A DNA stretch of 64,000 nt from Ostrinia nubilalis (taxonomy: Eukaryota; Arthropoda; Insecta; Lepidoptera; Crambidae). Positions within the stretch are counted from its first letter, which is position 1; each line of letters begins with the position of its first letter. The DNA is taken from positions 6,884,501 to 6,948,500 of the forward strand of contig NC_087112.1 of assembly GCF_963855985.1 (NCBI RefSeq), in the 5' to 3' direction. The translations under genes were made by a program, and so were the position numbers. Positions 35,570 through 47,765 of the stretch are shown here, in pieces. A model generated the notes under the pieces. That model worked only from the letters and a program-made list of their open reading frames with translations. It ran no database searches and had not been told where the DNA came from.

Positions 35570-36160
35570 ACCTTCATCAAAGAATATAAAAGTCTAGCAT
35601 ATAAAAGTGGCTTGTATTAGGAAGCCAACAAGCAAAGTACGTTGCCATTAAAGCCAACACACGCTTTGTAAAAACTTAATAGTGTTTATTGTACTTGCGA
35701 TTAAACTTTGCTTTACGACGTCTTGAATTTCCAGTGTTATGATTACGCAGTACCACCGTAGAACAATAAACCGCGTATAAAACAATTAAACTACACTTTA
35801 ATTACCATGCCGTTTCAGAAAACGCTCAAAATCACGACTCGCACAAAAGCTGTGAGGTAATAAAAAAGGAAAACACACCATTTATCGTGTCCATTCAAAA
35901 TTCTCAGTACAATTTTTGAATGGTCGATAAAACTTGACACTCGAAACGCCCGCCAATTTTGCATACATAAACATCGTAAATCTCATTGAATGAAAATGAG
36001 TATCGATATGTCGATATCGAGTTTTACGATCGATTCATTACGCGACTATAACTCGGGCCCTATTAAGGGGACAATGCTTCGAGCTGAGTCCGAAACAATC
36101 ACATCTTCATTAATTACGGAAGGAATTTTTCTGATGGTTGGTCCTTTGGTGTTTATGGTG
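35570..36160. promoter_or_regulatory. unique non-coding block with clustered palindromic motifs (candidate regulatory)
   Basis: The block is repeat-free and rich in short structured motifs: TTTATCG, CAATAAA, TTTAATTACC and the run ATCGATATGTCGATATCGAG near 36002. It lies about 1.7 kb upstream of the candidate exon at 37879. Function is inferred from motif density and position only. Confidence 0.25.
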
Positions 36161-36429
36161 TAAGGCAGAAGTTGAACGCGTGAATTGTTTTAAAGATCAT
36201 TTAATTTATAACTGACATTATGTTAATAATGTGATAAAATATACACCTATGTAGAAATAGGTAGATATTACATAATAATGAGTCTGACTGAGCCTTTTCA
36301 AAGAGATTAGGTACTCATCTTCATCACTTGGTGATGTGACCAGTGATCCCAAGACATCTATACTGCCTGCCACAAAATTAACCATTAAAGACTCAAAGCT
36401 ATCTTAATAAATTAATCAGATTTCGCTTC

Positions 36430-36670
36430 TTTCTTTTGACCTATTTCCCGCTACCCGCAACATTTCGTCCCCCGTACCACGCGACACCTGTATGTGCGAC
36501 GCAGCCTCTCAGGCAACAAATTGTCGCTCCACTTTTTGTCACATGCCCGCGACTTGTCATGATTTTTATGTAATTAAGACCGTTTCCCATGTCTATGTAA
36601 TTTTTATGGTAATTGGCCCCATTGTGAGAAACGAACGATTTTGACAAAAACTGGAAGTACGCTTTCAAAG
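36430..36670. promoter_or_regulatory. GC-richer unique block with TTTTATG motifs (candidate regulatory)
   Basis: A 240-bp block upstream of the exon has more C and G than its neighbours. It contains repeated (T)TTTATG(G/T) motifs (near 36565 and 36600), which resemble Caudal/posterior-Hox type sites. A 75-codon minus-strand frame across it shows no recognisable feature. Confidence 0.2.
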
Positions 36671-37878
36671 TAAATTAATTCAATTATGCTGATTAAAACG
36701 AATCCTTTTTTGGGCATGTCGAATTACAGAAGTGCCAACGATTTTGTGAACGTACTTGAATCCACGCTTAATGAAGTAAATTCTTTGCAATTGTTTATTC
36801 AGAGTTATTAAAAACAAATGTCGATAAATTGCCGATAAGTGTAATGTCAAGTCAACACTATTTTCTTAATCCTGCGAAAGCTGTTACGTTATCTGAAATC
36901 GTGGGACATAGTACTAATTATTTTTTGCGTATTAGGAATATCGAATGCCATCGAGAACCACCTGCTTATATCGTATTGGACTCAAATGTCCCCGATAATA
37001 CTATAATACTAATACTATAATAATGTAAGACCAACTGCTATAAATAGTAACACTGAGTGCAGAAATAAAATTAAGAAAGCGAGAAAAGCAACCCTTTAGA
37101 TAAGATTACAGCTGTCGATACTACAAAGCAAATTGAATTTAAAATGCTAATAATTCAAATACTAGACGATGAAAAAGATATCACTGGTAGTGTTTATTAA
37201 CATTTGCAAGTTATCATTGTTGACTATCTACTAATAATGCTAATCAGTAGCAATTTGTTTTATAAGTTCCTGTTTAAATATTCATACGAATAGATATAAA
37301 AATAGGTGTATTTGTATCATAAGATAGTTGGATTTGGATTTCCTTATATCCTTATAAATTGTTTTTTAATTATTCTCATTAGCTATTTAATAGGTTATCC
37401 GTAATATATATTCCACTTTTTGTTTATGATTTGCATCTTTAAATTTCATTCAAAAGCAGCACGTCATGTCGTATTATTTTAGTTAAAAACGATTTTAAAC
37501 AAGGCACAAAACATTCCCACTTGTTGAGTTCCGACGAAGTGCGATTACACTTTAAACTTGTATTAGAAACAATAAAATAATTTACGTCGTTGTCGGAACG
37601 CGTGCTCCACTCAATGCCAACAAAATGAATAACCAACCGGGCCCTAACATTAGTTCAGCAGAAACCCGACGCGAAGAAGGGAGGTAATCGCTTCACTCAC
37701 TCTTAAAATAAAGACATAATAGTGGCAATTGAAGTAACAACTGACCGACACGCAAACGAACACAGACACGTTAACTCTTTCGCTTTACACGCAGAAAAAC
37801 ACGTTTAATTTAACAATCAGAATGCAGCCACCGAATTTGAGGGGAGAATAACGAACTATAATTTACTCTTTGTTACAG

Positions 37879-38129
37879 GTGCAAAAAACAGAAGAATGAT
37901 AGAAGTGGATCCGCAAAGTACACAATACATCATAAGCAACGATGCAAAAAGTGATAAATTATAGCAAGTCAACGATAGTGTTGATGAAAATGGATGAGAT
38001 ACGCTTAGAGTTGACTTGACTGGTGCTAAATCTACAACAGTTGATGAACATTGTGAAAGTGATAGTGTTTTTATATTGACTGCAGTGGAAGAAGGACTAG
38101 ATGATGTTGAAGTGTTAGGACTTAAAATA
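37879..38129 (+). other. 5' untranslated part of a candidate internal exon
   Basis: A pyrimidine-rich stretch ending in TTACAG at 37873-37878 looks like a splice acceptor, so the exon probably begins at 37879. The following 250 bases are interrupted by stops in all frames before the ATG at 38130 and contain short upstream reading frames, including one of 22 codons starting near 37895 and another starting at the ATG near 37941. This fits a 5' leader carried on a second exon, with the first non-coding exon upstream. It could equally be part of a first exon whose transcription start I cannot see. No repeat family of the window matches it. Confidence 0.4.
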
Positions 38130-38293
38130 ATGCCAGATCGGGAGTCGGTAGGAGGTCCAGGGACAGCGGGCAGCGGTGGTTTTTTGCCTCTACAGTTCCC
38201 GTCTGCTTTTGCAGCCTTCCATGCGACGACGCCCCCTGGTGGTGCACCCACGGCAGCCATGCATCACGCTACGCATTATCATCATCATGCCCA
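38130..38293 (+). CDS. 5' coding exon of an unrecognised protein with Ala- and His-rich N-terminus (partial gene)
   Basis: From the ATG at 38130 the frame runs 54 codons plus two bases to CA|GTAAGT, a near-consensus splice donor with the intron starting at 38294. An A at -3 supports this start, and it is the first ATG in the frame after the in-frame stop at 37995. The peptide begins MPDRESVGGPGTAGSGG, continues with a hydrophobic/aromatic stretch (FLPLQFPSAFAAFHA), a TTPPGGAPTAA linker, and ends in a His cluster (MHHATHYHHHA). Low-complexity Gly/Pro/Ala/His starts are common in insect transcription factors and RNA-binding proteins, so a nuclear regulatory role is an inference. No domain is visible and I do not recognise the gene. 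GC content is well above the flanks. Read without splicing, the frame ends one codon after the donor. No further exon could be identified in the window, so the next ones lie far downstream or outside. Confidence 0.6.
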
Positions 38294-38299
38294 GTAAGT
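38294..38299 (+). promoter_or_regulatory. splice donor GTAAGT
   Basis: The exon end CCCA|GTAAGT matches the insect donor consensus and is followed by a T-rich intron start. It leaves two bases of an incomplete codon, so the next exon must begin in the complementary phase. Confidence 0.55.
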
Positions 38300-39189
38300 T
38301 TTTTTTTAATTTATTATATTTGTATTATGAATAACTCTTCCTGCTGTAGAAGCGATTCTAATTGGTGGTGGAATATGTGGATGTGTAATGATTTTACTGA
38401 GCAATTTCAATAGGTGTAAAACAGGGAGGATTTGCTTCTACGACAATGCTAATTATTTGATAGTTACTATTGCACCTAGAGTTGCTAAACTTGAATTCAG
38501 TAAACCCATGTTACTTAGGTAACTTTCTGATTTGATGTTACAACTGTATTTATAATGTTTATCAATCTTAGCTTTAATTAGTAAACGAAATTGAGTCTAT
38601 CCATTAAAGCGCAGTAAAGTTGCGTTAGTACTTCAAGCCTTTATAATTTACTCGCTACTTCAACATAATGGCTCACTCCTAATTCATGTTTATTACGGCC
38701 TCCGCTAATAGCATTATACCAGTTTTCATAAAACACTTTTAGTTTTATAACCTCGTTAGAAGCTTGCCCATCGAAGTGGGAATGGTCGAAGCCTTTCCAA
38801 TATCTGAGGAATCCATCTACATATGTAATTTTATTATGATTCCTTGCAACGCCAGTGTCCTTTTAGTATCTCGGTCGTTTCGTTCCGAAACACCGCCTGG
38901 GCTCATCGGACCAGTCTATAACCTAGAGTGCATCATTAAGCATTACAAGACCGCGAGACCTTTTATTGCATAATTGCACCAGTATTATTCCATACAATCC
39001 ACCAACACACCTACAATGTTGTGTACAATTCCAATTTAAAAAAATTGCACTTCTTTTATCGCCAATAAAATTCATATTTGCTTCTTGTGCACCTTTACGA
39101 ACATCCCGTTCCATTACGTTTATTACGAATTCAGTATCTTTTTTACTGGATGCTATTTCAGAATTTATATCGGGAGCAGGTAAAAATTT

Positions 39190-40400
39190 TTAGATTAGAT
39201 TAGAGCCGGCGTATTAACCGTGGTTTACGGGGGCTATAAATAAGCCCCGCCAGGTGAGACAAGGTGTTACTTAATGATAATTTATTGCATACAGCGGACG
39301 CGTAAGTCGGCCGATTTGACGACAGCATTAATCTTTTGTAACTGGACACAATAAAACACTATCGTAAATTCGGAAAGGGACCGTCCGATTCCGAGACTCA
39401 TTGTCTCTGACAAATGACTGAGGAAATCGTCAACGGGATTGAGACGTTTACGTTGGCGTTAATAAAAATGAGACGCGAGCGCTTTAACAAATGAGCTGGG
39501 CCTCGGAGGGTGCGAGACGCATGGTTATCGGCGCGGGCGCAGCCGAAACAATGATTAATAACCGAGCACCGCGCCTTGGGGTAGCCCCGAGTTCGAGCTC
39601 CAAAATTAAAATTTCAAATCGTTAATTTACCAAACGTTCCGAATTTAACACACTGACGAATGCGACGCTAATAGCTCTCCTCCAGCTTGCAATATTTTAT
39701 GCTTTATTATTGAAACCCCCGAGTATCAATAAATGCTTTTGTTCGCAAGCGAGACCTCTCGCATGTGTAATTTTGTGTTTCTTAAATCTCTCACGCTGGA
39801 AGATGGATGCGTCGTTCCCGAGCTCAATTTATTTAAGCGCCCCTTACCTGTGCAATAAACTTGTTGTTTTCTACGTCTTATTTATAGTGATTGCGTAACT
39901 CGTTATGTTGAATATAAAATCGAATATAAATTTGTGGTATGAAGACGTTTCTCGGAAGTGTCGCAATCCTTTATCTGCCTTAGTTTCGTCACCGGATGCC
40001 AGGCCAGCCCTTTAACGACAGTTTCTTGGTGCCTCATTTAACTTTCTGCTGCGATAATTGCCCACACGTGTTTATTTCCAAGCTGTCTAATTATAGGGCG
40101 CACAATGCGTTGGACGCGATCGGTTATTTTGGCTCCGTTTGCTTCGTCAAAGTCGATTTTGTCCAGCCACAAAAGAGGTGTTGCCAGTCGACTGTCGTTT
40201 GATTCATTAAGTCCTTTTGAACTGATTGATCGTATCGCATGCCTCTTCACCCATTTATTCTGCGCCCGCTTTTTGTCGTTTCTATTTGTATTAACGTTTC
40301 GCTTCATTAGCGCTCCCGTTTCAGGAATAGAGTTGTTTCAGCTTGTCTTTTATTTTAGCAATCTTTGTCGTCATTCATGCTTCTAGTTTGAAGATGCTCT
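39190..40400. promoter_or_regulatory. GC-richer, repeat-free non-coding island (candidate cis-regulatory region)
   Basis: Starting about 0.9 kb into the intron after the 38130 exon, roughly 1.2 kb has distinctly higher GC and information content than its flanks and matches none of the repeat families seen here. It holds several homeodomain-type cores (ATTAAT, TAATTT, CAATAA) and mixed GC-rich blocks such as 39476-39600. The short frames on both strands share no codon pattern and show no domain, so I treat them as chance. The placement fits an intronic enhancer cluster or an ultraconserved block. This rests on composition and context only. Confidence 0.35.
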
Positions 40401-41924
40401 TTTGTTTTATAGCTCGCTTCCTAGTAGTTTAAAAGCAGAGTTGCCATGTGCGTCACCACAATGGTTCCTAACCATAAAGTGCCATTCTCCGGCCCGCATG
40501 TTTGCCTCATTGTGCCTGCCTACGTCCTGCCTTCACAAATCATCGAGAAAAAAAAAGCATGATTGGTGTATAGACAATACATTCGAGCAAGATTGGTCGT
40601 CGTGTGTGGTGTATTGTTACTCGAAGTGTCTACAACAATTAGGGAGCATCTTTATAATCTAAATCAAAGTTATTACACGGTGTTGTTTTATCTTGATATC
40701 AAATACGTGGGATCTCTTGTAGGACGTTAATATTATGGTCCGGATGAAACGGTTCTTTTAAAAGCCCAAAGGCTATCAGAGTGAAATCAAATATCAGTCG
40801 TATTGAAACATCAACACAACAAAATATATCATGTTCATTTATTTTTTACGTTGAAGCTTTTATGGTGTCACTTTTTGGAAAGGCATTTCGATTATGTAAA
40901 TGCCGTGTTAAATATTCGTTTCGGAATGTTGTTGGTCCGTTGGTTTTTTGCAAAAAACTCATTTGCAGAGTACATTGTGGGGAAATTTCGGAGACATTGT
41001 CATTAATGAACCTGTACGATGACGTCGTATTTGTTTAAATTGGTATTTTAAAGAACGTGAAAGTCCTTATTTCAGTGGTAGTGTGTACAGTCAGTTATTT
41101 ATTATTCTTGGAAAAGGGAACAAGTTAGCGCGTTCTGTACGTGTGATTTATTAGTTTGCACGGGAAGTTTTCTGCAAAAGTGGAATGAATAAAACGTCCA
41201 AAACTAATTATTGGTTCTTTGAGCGAACCTCGAAAATGGAAAAGAGATTTATTGAGACGTTTACTATTAAAAACGAATGGCGACCTTTTTGTGTGTGAAG
41301 TGAAGAAACAACCGTTGCATTGTTCGTACCTTCAGTTTTAATTTAATTGTTAAATGCATTTCTCATTCATTTTCGTTAACCTGCCACTTTTGAGAGGTGA
41401 ATGTTTATGTAGGTATTTCACAATGAATTAACTTTTGTGAAGTCACTGATATCAAAGGATACATGGCGTTTTTAGATGTCATAAAAGTGTCTCAATTCTA
41501 AAGCAATAATGTAGTTTAGAAATAGCAGAGCTTAATATGGGAGCCAAAAGCTATTGACTGCCACTGCTTACAATCAAAGGTACAAACAAAAAATGCTCTA
41601 ATATGTCATAATTTCTGTCCTTTAACATAATATTCTGCTATTTAGCTTTGCCGAAATCCGATATAAAAAGCTTTGAGCGTTTAGTAGCGCAATTTGTTCA
41701 CTGGTTAGTTTTTTATTATTTGAAATTTAGTTATCAAAAATGTATATAGACCCGTCAATAAAGCCATTAACTCTATTTTGCGGTGCCCCTTCCTGTTCAA
41801 TTTTACTATTAACTATTTTTTCCAAACGGTTTCTACGCAAAACCTCATAAGTCCATTCAGCTGTTTTTTCGTCCAATCGGTCAGTCATAAAACGGATCCG
41901 GTCGTAAATTGACCGGCAGGCATC

Positions 41925-42060
41925 CTGTCACTGAGGGACCATTGTCATAACCACGCCCACAGTATAAATACACCAGGAAGCACTCGGGAATAGTCGGGAA
42001 CGAGGAAGGAATAGGTGTGCAGTTGAGATTGGGACTGTGTCACTTGGTGTTTTGCATTGC
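41925..42060 (+). promoter_or_regulatory. candidate core promoter with TATA box
   Basis: A CCACGCCCA box (KLF/Sp1-like) at 41951-41959 is followed by a clean TATAAATA at 41963-41970, and then a 90-bp purine-rich leader-like stretch with CAGTTGAG near 42019. The sequence upstream (41850-41940) is unique and GC-richer. This is the best TATA-type promoter arrangement I saw. It lies on the same strand as, and about 3.7 kb downstream of, the 38130 exon, so an alternative promoter of the same gene or a separate non-coding transcript are both possible. The initiator is not obvious. Confidence 0.3.
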
Positions 42061-42799
42061 ACCTTGTGTGTGGATGTTTTGTTTTTTTTTAAAATATATT
42101 AAAGACTAGATCATGTTTACACGCAACAAACGCGTACAACATGGTTAATAGTCCCTTCAATAGTTTTTTATTCAACTCTACATTTTCGTTAAATATTAAG
42201 CAAAAAAAACTAGGTTGGACGTAGAACTTAGGTAAATTATGTTAATTCTGTTTAAGTAATCGCTTTCTGCTCATTAAATTAGGAATATTGATATAAACGC
42301 AACGTTCATAACTTAAATTATAACAACTATACGTTCATTGTCAGCTTAAAAAACATCACAACTAATATTGGCGCATTCTGTCACTTTACATAACAGCCGA
42401 TGATTGGTATCTCGAAACAAATGTGAATTTGGGTTAATCGCTTCTGCGCCCCGGCCGTCGTGACCTCCCACTTGGCGGACTAAAAATATCATACTAATAT
42501 CAATAATTAATGCTTATTGTAAGCAAATTCGTGTCTCATAATGTTACGTTATAATGACATGGAAAATAATTCAGTGTGATAATGAATGTGAAATAATGGT
42601 TAAAGACTTGTTCTTTGTAAAGGACGGTATAATTTGTATGACTTAATTCTGGCTGACTGTACTTTGTTAAATGCTACAAACACCTATGTTGTAAATTGAA
42701 GAAGTAATTAGTGAAAAAATGATAGGTTTGATAAAAAAAATTCTACGATTTGTTAGGTCATAGACGACAGCATAATATCAAGAAGCTGTATGTAATAAC

Positions 42800-43001
42800 T
42801 AGCGGCCGCCCGCGACTTCGTACCCGTGGATCCCGTTTTACCCCCTTAGGTGGAGTTTCGTAAAATCATTTCTTAGCGGATGTCCTACGTCATAACATCT
42901 ACCTGCATGCCAAATTTCAGCCCGATCCGTCCAGTGGTTTGGGCTGTGCGTTGATAGATCAATATGTAAGTCAGTCAGTCAGTCACCTTTGAGTATTTAG
43001 A
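42800..43001 (-). mobile_element. Helitron-like element
   Basis: It has CTAGCGGCCGCCCGCGACTT at the left, TGGATCCCGTTTTACCCCC, CTACGTCATAACATCTACCT, a (GTCA)n run and TTTGAGTATTTAGA at the minus-strand start. Confidence 0.75.
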
Positions 43002-43174
43002 TATGTAGCAACAAAAATCTTGTCTTTTATATGCAATAAGATATACCCTAATTTTAATAGGGTCTAAAGTAATCAGACAAAACGCTAAGAGACCAGAATT
43101 TAGGATATTAAAATAACAACCCCAGAAGCTCGAGCAAAGCTCCAATCTTACAAAAGCTGCGTAAACAAAAAAGC

Positions 43175-43240
43175 TTTCGCGCATGCAATGTCGCGTGCGC
43201 GCGCCGCACAGTAGCGCGGTACAGTCGGCAGGGTATTAAG
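43175..43240. promoter_or_regulatory. alternating CG-rich patch
   Basis: CGCGCATGCAATGTCGCGTG and CGCGCGCCGCACAGTAGCGC lie in AT-rich surroundings. No repeat partner was seen. It may be a regulatory or Z-DNA-prone segment. Confidence 0.2.
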
Positions 43241-43562
43241 ATCAGGTAGAATATAATGTACTTTATTAGGTATGTCGACATGGTCATAGATTCTCAAGTC
43301 ACTTCTTTTTATCACAGAAAAGTTTGTAATTAAAACTTACACGACATTTAAAAGTCACATTAATCAATGAAAAAGTATAAAAATTATCTTCCTTTTATGA
43401 GCAAACCTACAAAACTCATTTGTAAAAAATAGATTTTACTTTTTGCAGCCGAATTAAATTTATAGCGGTTGTTCAAATACTGTCATTTTATTTGCAGCTT
43501 TAAATATGTACCTATATTATTTTTAGTCGGTTTCACTTTGATTTGTAAAATTTTATTATCTA

Positions 43563-43742
43563 CTAGCTTTTGTCAGCGGCTTCACCCGCGTGAAATTTAG
43601 ACATTAATTATAGCTTATATGTTAATCTGGATTATAAACAATAATACTGTAAAGTTTTATCAAAATCCGTTCAGTAGTTTTTGCGTGAAAGAGTAACAAA
43701 CATCCAGACATCCAAACTTTCGCATTTATAATATTAATAGGA
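43563..43742 (-). mobile_element. Helitron-like element
   Basis: It has CTAGCTTTTGTCAGCGGCTT, CACCCGCGTGAAATTT, AAAATCCGTTCAGTAGTTTT, GCGTGAAAGAGTAACAAACA and ATAATATTAATAGGA (rc TCC start). Confidence 0.75.
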
Positions 43743-44294
43743 TAGGCAATCTAAAATCAGGATTTTTTATATTTATCTAAATTTATCAGGATTTTATATT
43801 ATCTATCTAAAAGCAAGATTTTTTCTGTCAACTGTACCAACCATCTCCAGAGTCTGCGTAGCCTGTCCGGGGCTCATTATCCGGGTATCGGGTTCGATTT
43901 ATTGGGATCAAATTAATTGGACGGCATTTTGGGGTTATGTTGTTTCACGTCGCGGCTGCAGGGATTTGGCAATTTAAGAACTTAATGTAAATTAAGTTAG
44001 AAGAAATGAACACTGAAAAAAGTTCGATCAATAAAAGAAAGAAAGAAAAACGTTTATTTGGTTTGTAATATAAAATTACACAGTAAATATAATATTTGAA
44101 AAAACACTGAAATTTATTTAACCCTTACGGCGCCTTTTTTATAACAACTAACTGTTACTTAGATTGTTATTAATTTTATTTTGAAACATCATTTTACTTA
44201 AGCCAGATAAGACCTGATCAGCTATTACGGTATGGTTGCAGACTAATGAACTAAAGTACTTTATCATTGTGTTACCAACACAGTTTACATAACT

Positions 44295-44410
44295 AATTAA
44301 AAAAACAGTTCCTCTGTGGTGCAAGCGGGTGAATCTCGCTTCTACCTTCGGCCTGATCATCACTTAACCATCAGGTGATACAGGCCAAGAGTTTCCTGGT
44401 TGAGGATTAA
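44295..44410 (+). mobile_element. dispersed repeat family A with poly-A end
   Basis: CTTCTACCTTCGGCCTGATC, AACCATCAGGTGATACAGGC and CAAGAGTTTCCTGGTTGAGG are followed by an A-run, indicating a retroposed 3' end on the + strand. Confidence 0.65.
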
Positions 44411-45608
44411 AAAAAAATCTGACACAGCATTATTCGATCTTACTGACTGTTCTTTAATAAATAAATTGATAACAACCGTTCGACACGTACACTGCACTGA
44501 ACTTACGACCTCCGATCAAAATGGAGGTTTAACACGTAAGCGGATAAATATCACGTTTTCGACATATCTTAAGCTTTCACGACATATTTATTAACCGTTT
44601 TAATAACTGTATTGTTTTACAAATAAATAAAATAAAAAAGAATTCACCAGATGCGTGCCTAACATAATCTAGCTAGGTAATTAGGCATTGTCCTGGTAAA
44701 TTGTGTTTTATCGACGAACACTTAAGAACTTCTTTTCAGAAAAGCAAAAATCTGTCAAATTCTTTAGGACAATACACTATTTGCTTGCACTTGGTAATTT
44801 TTAATTGCTATTAGCACTGCACGCTCCTGCCTCAAACAATGAAAAATAATTCAACTTACACCAGCTCCTTAAATAAATGTTTCTCCGAATGTTTTTCTAC
44901 ACAATGTTTTCTTTCGTACACAAAATATTTTAACGCGAACAAAGTTAACCCTGTAACACAATACGCTATCAAAGCGCGTTCGTTCGGAAACCCCGCACCT
45001 GTTGACATGTTTACAAAGACAACAGCTTCGGTGCACGACGGGTTAAGGAATGGTTGACAAGCGGGACGAGCGAATGAAATAAATTGCATTTATTGTACAG
45101 ATAGCTCATCAAGATGTACATAATAAGCTGTACATCTTATGCAGTTGTGATAAGAGCTATAATGCAATAAAAACCTGATGTGCAGTCGACTGTACACAGT
45201 AATCTGATTCCCTCAATTGAGTTCAATATCTCATGAATTTAGTCAATAAGTAAGTTTAAGCAAAAAAATATGTTTAATCACCGAAAACTTTGTTGCATTC
45301 ATTCGCATATAAACTGTTTTTACATTTAAAAACATAAATTACTACTGATGATTATTTTAAATACATGTGAATCAGAAGTGTCATAGCTTGCACCATACGT
45401 CATTGTAAATGTAGACGCGTGAAGGGTTAAATTTGTACAGGATTTCGTTAATGACTTGAATTCAGTATTGTTATTTCAGTGGCGTGTTTACTTTTTCTGG
45501 GTAAATGTTAAAGTAAGATTCATAAGGAAGCCATTGAGTTATTATGAGTATGTACTACGTACCTAGAGTAATATTACTTCAATGAGGAACCTAAGTTTAT
45601 ATAAGTAA

Positions 45609-45770
45609 CTAGCCGTTTTACCCCCTTAGGGGTGGAGTTTCGTAAAATCCTTTCTTAGCGGATGCCTACGTAATAACATCTACCTGCATGCCAAATTTCA
45701 GCCCGATCCGTCCAGTGGTTTAGGCTGTTCGTTGATAGATCACTATGTCAGTCACCTTTGAGTATTTAGA
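45609..45770 (-). mobile_element. Helitron-like element lacking the hairpin block
   Basis: CTAG is followed directly by CCGTTTTACCCCC, so the GCGGGCG hairpin and adjacent bases present at 42800 are deleted. The rest (CTACCTGCATGCCAAATTTC, CACCTTTGAGTATTTAGA) is intact. Confidence 0.7.
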
Positions 45771-47765
45771 TAGGCGGTTGTAATTTGCTATTCAAGAAGG
45801 ATTGTTTCAATATTGAGATTGATTCTAGCTTTTTGATTTATGAAACCCAAAGTAACTTAATAAATAAGCATTTTTATGTCAAAAATATTATGATCATTAC
45901 ACAAGTTCATCTCCGAGTTCAAAAAACAACGTCTCAAAAAGGCAAAAACATCGTAAAGGAACGAGAAAAATTGCGAAAAAATTTAAATTGGGAGCCGAAG
46001 ATGTCACGGATCGAATAAAAATAAAATGCAATCATTATTGTGGCACTTACCTGAGAGACAGTCATGACTATATTTTTATCGGGCGATATAAAGTGCAGTT
46101 ATGTTCGTGAGACATTTAATAAAAATGTTACACCTCCCATAATCACAATTGAGTTACAAGCTGCAGCGTTTTTCTGAATTATTTATTAGATTTTTTCTAA
46201 TTTCTAGCAACTTGTTACCTACTTTTTGCCCAGTTGCTGGAAGAAAAATATTGGATCTGGCCCGTGGACCAAGTTAATAGTGGGCCAAGTCACTGGAAGA
46301 CTCGAATTAAGTCGGTCTGTTGAGAAACAAGTAACAAAACACTAAAGTTTTCTTTTAAACTACTGGAACTTCAGATTCTGAGCTGAAAATCCTGATTCAG
46401 TGACGTTTCACTGCGTTTCACTGCCATTGCATTGCGGGATATTAACGGGTCATTTTTCGTGCTGGAAAACCATTTGTAAAGAAAAAAAAAAAGGAATTCT
46501 GTTCCTTTCAATTACTACGTGTTGAATGGAAGCTAAGCATGCAAACAACTCAGATACCTACTATCTGTTTAGCTGTACTTACGAGTTACCTACGATGGTT
46601 ATAATAATATTCCCTTTACGAGTATGTCATTGCTCGTCTATCTACGAGTGTTATTAAGAGAAATATTATCAGTTTTAAGACCAAGTCTCAATCGCTTCTT
46701 CTCACTTCTTGGCCCACCCAAAACATCCTGCCACGTAGGTATCCGGTTCTTCGTAAACTGCCCGCGAATTTCGATAACGAATAATCGTAAAATGCAGCTT
46801 TACAATTTAATTATGTGACCGCTACATGCGCACTGACAGCTTCGTAAAATCATATGACGACGTAGAGACGACAGCATGTCAAAGTACACATTTTTGCTGC
46901 AAAAATGCACCCTATTTCAACTTCTTAAGGTGGCACAGATGTTTTTGTGTCCTTCGTGCGTGGGCTAAATGATGTTATGCTACCTTTTCCCTAAAACCCC
47001 TTGTTAGGGCATCAACACACTCAAATTTATTGGCGGTCGTGTGATTTTATATTTGTTACAGTTTTGCAACATTGTGCAGTGATATTTTTTTAATAATCGA
47101 ATAACTGTTCGATATTTTAAAAAGTTTGCAATCGAAACGTATTTTCGAAAGGTGTTATTTTTTCAGTGTCTCCGAATGAATTGCTTTTATGATATTCGAT
47201 GATGTAACACCCACAAGTAAAACGGCAAAGTTACTATAAAACTGCCTTCTTGATTTTGAGTATCTACCATGAATAATTTATTTTACAAAATTCGCTCTAA
47301 GCTCCAAGTTTGGTCAAAAGTTTTTTCCAATTCAGGTGCTCTCCCATTTTTCTCAAGCAACGGAATCTAAATGATGATAAAGACCTATAATTTTAATTAT
47401 CTATTTACTATTATTATGAGTATTGTCTTTTCCTCTGAAGTCTATTTAGAGTTTTTAGAGGATACATTCCCTTCCCAAATAAAAACCCAGATGACAAGAG
47501 TGAGTACTTAAACTTCCCTACACTTGGTTTGTTATTTTCAAAGGTCAAAACCCTAGGGCTAAAGTCGTAAACGTTGTATCTCAATAAAAATTACCCTACC
47601 CTACCAGCAACTGACTGCGTTTACGAGTGTGGAGACTTTTATGCTCTTGCGCATGGGGCGTTTTAAAACTCGCTTGCAGGATGAAGATGTATGGGAAGTT
47701 AGAATTGTGACTGATTAAGGAAAATGCTCTTTGTGTACTTAAAGAAAAGCTATTTTATTTTATAT

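Noticed and set aside
38016..38129. Extension of the exon's coding frame upstream of 38130
   Set aside because: The frame is open back to 37998 but contains no ATG. Non-ATG initiation there would be speculative.
40038..40386. Overlapping 89- and 93-codon frames on opposite strands
   Set aside because: Open on both strands with no domain. Treated as part of the GC-richer non-coding island.
45112..45139. 10-bp hairpin AAGATGTACA…TGTACATCTT as an RNA gene or terminator
   Set aside because: Arms of this length are expected by chance in 64 kb and there is no supporting context.
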